NCBI RefSeq assembly: GCF_001038505.1
Contig: NZ_LDPY01000001.1
Span: 1,674,001 to 1,738,000 of the forward strand
DNA: 64,000 nucleotides
Reading direction: 5' to 3'
Origin: Puniceibacterium sp. IMCC21224
GTDB taxonomy: Bacteria; Pseudomonadota; Alphaproteobacteria; Rhodobacterales; Rhodobacteraceae
The notes below the pieces were generated by a model. The model saw only the letters and a list, made by a program, of their open reading frames with translations, ran no database searches and was not told where the DNA came from. Position numbers and translations under genes: made by a program. Numbering within the stretch: position 1 is the stretch's first letter; the number at the start of each line of letters is the position of its first letter. Below, piece by piece: positions 61,056-64,000 of this stretch.

Positions 61056-64000
61056 TCAGCTCTGACTTAGCGCCGCGTCGCACCGTGCGCAGGTGCCCGC
61101 GTGGCTATGGGTTCCAACATCTGGCAGGATTTTCCAGCATCTCTGGCATTTTGTGCCATCTGCGGCCTCGAACACCACACCGAATCCCGGCACATCTGGC
61201 AGGCGGAACGCCTCGGACGGGCTGGGATCGCCGGTCAGGGAAACGGCCGAAGTGATGATCACATCCTCGAACGTCACCGATTTCAGCGCGGCCAGTGTGT
61301 CTGGATCTTCGACATGCACCACCGGAGCTGCTTCGAGCGAGGCACCAATCACCTTGTCGGTCCGCTGCACTTCCAGCGCGGCGGTCACGGCGCGGCGGGC
61401 ACGGCGCACCTTGGTCCATTTGGCAGCCAGTGGTTCGTCCAACCAGTCGGCGGGTGTTGCTGGGATATCCTGCAAATGGACCGAACTGTCGTCGCCGGGG
61501 AAGCGTTCGAGCCAGACTTCCTCCATCGTAAAGACCAGCACGGGGGCAAGCCAGGTGGTCAGGCGATGGAACAGGATGTCCAGCACGGTCCGCGCAGCCC
61601 GACGGCGCGGCGTGTCGCCATCGCAATACAGGACGTCCTTGCGGATATCGAAATAGAACGCCGACAATTCGACCGTGGCAAAGTTGAACAGCGCCTGAAA
61701 CACCCCCTGGAAATCATAGGCGGCATACCCTGTGCGTACCCGGTGATCGAGTTCCGCCAGCCGATGCAGCACCCAGCGTTCCAGTTCCGGCATCTCGGAC
61801 ACGTCGACCCGGTCGCTTTCCTCGAACGACGACAACGCGCCCAGCAGGAACCGCATGGTGTTGCGCAGGCGGCGATAACCGTCCGCCGTTCCCTTGAGGA
61901 TTTCCGGCCCGATACGCAGATCGGCGGTGTAGTCGGCCTGCGCCACCCAAAGCCGCAGGATATCGGCGCCGTATTGCTGCACGACCTTTTCAGGGGCCAC
62001 GGTGTTGCCCAGCGACTTGGACATCTTGTTGCCCTTTTCGTCGAGGGTAAAGCCATGCGTCAGCACGCCGCGATAGGGCGCGCGTCCCTGTGTGCCACAG
62101 CTTTGCAGCATCGATGAATGGAACCAGCCGCGATGCTGGTCAGTGCCCTCCAGATACAGGTCCGCCAGTCCGTCATCCGATCCATCGGCGCGATCGCGCA
62201 GGACAAAGGCATGGGTCGACCCGGAATCGAACCACACGTCGAGGATGTCGAACACCTGATCCCATTCGGCAGGGTCGTAGTCAGTGCCGAGGAAGCGTTC
62301 CTTGGCGCCGTCCTTGTACCAGGCATCTGCGCCCTCAGCCTCGAACGCCCCGAGCACGCGGGCATTCACGCCCTCGTCGCGCAGCAAGAAATCACTGTCC
62401 GTCGGCAGCGCGCCCTTGCGGGTAAAGCAGGTCAGCGGCACACCCCAGGCGCGCTGGCGCGACAGCACCCAGTCGGGCCGCGCCTCGATCATTGAATACA
62501 GGCGGTTGCGCCCGGTCTGCGGCGTCCATGTCACCAGCTTGTCGATCGAGGTCAGCGCCCGTTCGCGGATCGTGGTGCCATAGGTGTCCAGCCCGTCACC
62601 GACGGGGCGGTCGATGGCAGCGAACCACTGCGGCGTGTTGCGGAAGATGACAGGCGCCTTGGAGCGCCAGGAATGCGGATAGCTGTGTGTCACTCGCCCA
62701 CGCGCCAGCAGGCCGCCAACCTCTACCAGTTTATCGATCACAGCGGTGTTGGCCTTGCCCTCTTTGCCCTTGTGATCGAACACCTTGAGGCCCGCGAAGA
62801 TCGGCACATGCGGCAGGAATTCAGATTCCTCGCCGACGTTGTGGGTCATCCGGTCCATCCAGCCGCGTTTGACGAAGCAATCGAAGTCGTCGGCGCCATG
62901 CGAGGGCGCGGTGTGCACAAAACCCGTGCCCGCATCGTCGGTTACATGATCGCCGTCGATCATCGGCACATCGTAGTCCCAGAAGCCAACTTTGTCTGGT
63001 AAATCTATCGCATCGGGAAGGCCTGAATGGACATAAGGGTTCAAGTCAAGGAAAGCGCGACTATCAATGCCAGAGTCGGCGATTCCACGGAGAGGGTGAG
63101 CTAGAACCAAACCTTCAAGGTCGGTCTCGGTCAAGTCGTCGATGCGGTTCCACTGACCGGGTTCAAGACGCGCTTTGGAAAAGACTTCCTCTGCTAGCTT
63201 ATCGGCCAGCAAATAGCGTTGGCCCTTTTTGGCCCAGCATTCATCGGGAGTGCTTGTGACCTCGTAAAGGCCATAAGAGATGGCGGGGTTGTAGGCCACA
63301 GCCCTGTTGGACGGGATGGTCCAGGGGGTTGTTGTCCAAATAACGATATTTGTGCCAACTAATGATTCTCGGCGACTTTCTAGTTCGCCGACTTGTTCAG
63401 GTGTCAGCTTTTCATATAGTTCGTCCGACAGCGCCAAGGCATTCATTACCCGAAACGGCACCCAGATCGTGTGGCTCTTGTGATCGTGGTATTCGATTTC
63501 GGCCTCGGCCAACGCGGTCTTTTCCACCGGCGACCACATCACGGGTTTGGACCCCTGATACAACGTGCCGCTCATCAGGAATTTCTGGAATTCCTCGGCG
63601 ATGATGCGCTCGGCGCGGAAATCCATCGTCAGGTACGGTTTGTCCCAGGTCCCGGTGATGCCCAGACGTTTGAATTCGTCGCGCTGGATGTCGATCCAAC
63701 CCTCAGCGAACTTGCGGCATTCCTGACGAAAATCGACGACCGGCACGTCGTCCTTGTTCAGCCCCTTGTTGCGGTACTGCTCCTCGATCTTCCATTCGAT
63801 CGGCAGGCCGTGGCAATCCCAGCCGGGGACATAGCGCGCATCACGCCCCATCATCTGCTGCGAGCGCACCACCATATCCTTGAGGATCTTGTTCAGCGCG
63901 TGGCCGATATGCAGATGGCCATTGGCGTATGGGGGGCCGTCATGCAGGGTAAACGGCGCGCGCGCGTCAGATGTCCCAGTGGCAGCCTTTTCGCGCAGGC
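61056..64000 (-). CDS. ileS: Isoleucyl-tRNA synthetase, N-terminus outside the window
   Basis: Charges tRNA-Ile; about 981 residues visible, open to the window edge. Codons up to base 64000 read through [18 protein letters not shown], with HIGH at 63900-63911, so the true start is further right. The editing (CP1) domain includes [25 protein letters not shown] lies at 62013-62027, and the C-terminus has a zinc finger (CQRCWKI, then [11 protein letters not shown]). The segment 63001-63420 has about 52% GC by hand count against 68% in the adjacent line 62881-62940, with AT-rich third positions, although the protein stays in frame: a sign of intragenic recombination. Confidence 0.95.
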   Translation of the reverse strand, partial: LREKAATGTSDARAPFTLHDGPPYANGHLHIGHALNKILKDMVVRSQQMMGRDARYVPGWDCHGLPIEWKIEEQYRNKGLNKDDVPVVDFRQECRKFAEGWIDIQRDEFKRLGITGTWDKPYLTMDFRAERIIAEEFQKFLMSGTLYQGSKPVMWSPVEKTALAEAEIEYHDHKSHTIWVPFRVMNALALSDELYEKLTPEQVGELESRRESLVGTNIVIWTTTPWTIPSNRAVAYNPAISYGLYEVTSTPDECWAKKGQRYLLADKLAEEVFSKARLEPGQWNRIDDLTETDLEGLVLAHPLRGIADSGIDSRAFLDLNPYVHSGLPDAIDLPDKVGFWDYDVPMIDGDHVTDDAGTGFVHTAPSHGADDFDCFVKRGWMDRMTHNVGEESEFLPHVPIFAGLKVFDHKGKEGKANTAVIDKLVEVGGLLARGRVTHSYPHSWRSKAPVIFRNTPQWFAAIDRPVGDGLDTYGTTIRERALTSIDKLVTWTPQTGRNRLYSMIEARPDWVLSRQRAWGVPLTCFTRKGALPTDSDFLLRDEGVNARVLGAFEAEGADAWYKDGAKERFLGTDYDPAEWDQVFDILDVWFDSGSTHAFVLRDRADGSDDGLADLYLEGTDQHRGWFHSSMLQSCGTQGRAPYRGVLTHGFTLDEKGNKMSKSLGNTVAPEKVVQQYGADILRLWVAQADYTADLRIGPEILKGTADGYRRLRNTMRFLLGALSSFEESDRVDVSEMPELERWVLHRLAELDHRVRTGYAAYDFQGVFQALFNFATVELSAFYFDIRKDVLYCDGDTPRRRAARTVLDILFHRLTTWLAPVLVFTMEEVWLERFPGDDSSVHLQDIPATPADWLDEPLAAKWTKVRRARRAVTAALEVQRTDKVIGASLEAAPVVHVEDPDTLAALKSVTFEDVIITSAVSLTGDPSPSEAFRLPDVPGFGVVFEAADGTKCQRCWKILPDVGTHSHAGTCARCDAALSQS

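Noticed and set aside
61101..62117. 338-codon plus-strand frame over ileS
   Set aside because: Antisense of a well-conserved essential gene; composition is arginine, histidine and glutamine rich.

Overview
The window looks like chromosomal DNA of a marine alphaproteobacterium of the Rhodobacterales (Roseobacter group). Reasons: high GC and strong GC3 codon bias, three-part TRAP transporters, an FnrL-type Crp/Fnr regulator, DUF2927 and DUF3299 proteins, an alphaproteobacterial YejABEF transporter and a SPOR-tailed D,D-carboxypeptidase. I found no rRNA, tRNA, IS element, prophage or CRISPR. The assignment rests on recalled protein families, not on a search.

Layout. 1-5.2 kb: the end of a TRAP large permease, a PhyH-type dioxygenase, an EamA exporter, an SDR and a convergent acetamidase-like enzyme, probably catabolic with unknown substrate. 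5.3-6.6 kb: gph and a Nudix hydrolase. 6.9-8.8 kb: a minus-strand operon of a membrane-anchored winged-helix regulator, a Sel1 protein and a small membrane protein, next to a start-less coding relic. 9-11.2 kb: a DEAD-box helicase with a low-complexity tail. 11.4-15.5 kb: an ABC permease with a His-rich loop, its ATPase, a DUF3299 protein and alkaline phosphatase preceded by a Pho-box-like array. 15.6-23.2 kb: one long operon (LLM monooxygenase, aldo/keto reductase, flavin reductase, TRAP Q-M-P) divergent from a GntR regulator and a Gfo/Idh dehydrogenase, with a perfect FNR-type palindrome between them. 23.4-33.3 kb: a 1692-residue Ig-repeat adhesin with its own type I secretion system (TolC lipoprotein, ABC ATPase, HlyD adaptor). 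33.4-35.4 kb: PhnA, Dtd and a PfkB kinase.

35.5-42.2 kb is the most unusual locus: eight co-directional genes encoding a double zinc-ribbon membrane protein, an SPFH-GYF protein, a DUF2927 lipoprotein, TelA, two XpaC-like paralogues and two very small membrane proteins. It combines parts that Bacillus keeps in two separate membrane-stress loci (ydjGHI and xpaC-yaaN). 42.4-48.4 kb is housekeeping (rluB, tadA, a second pseudouridine synthase, hemF, an SDR lacking its catalytic lysine, an RsmC-like methyltransferase, clpS, a HAD phosphatase). 48.6-50.1 kb: dacA broken by two single-base homopolymer losses. 50.2-51.5 kb: a LysR regulator with a dyad operator facing one or two tiny genes that end in a strong terminator. 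51.6-61 kb: fnrL, yejABEF, an anchored cytochrome c, pheA, ogt and a periplasmic histidine phosphatase. 61-64 kb: ileS (start outside the window) with a low-GC stretch inside its editing domain.

Starts were chosen from Shine-Dalgarno spacing, signal peptides and overlap with the upstream stop; several differ from the longest open frame.
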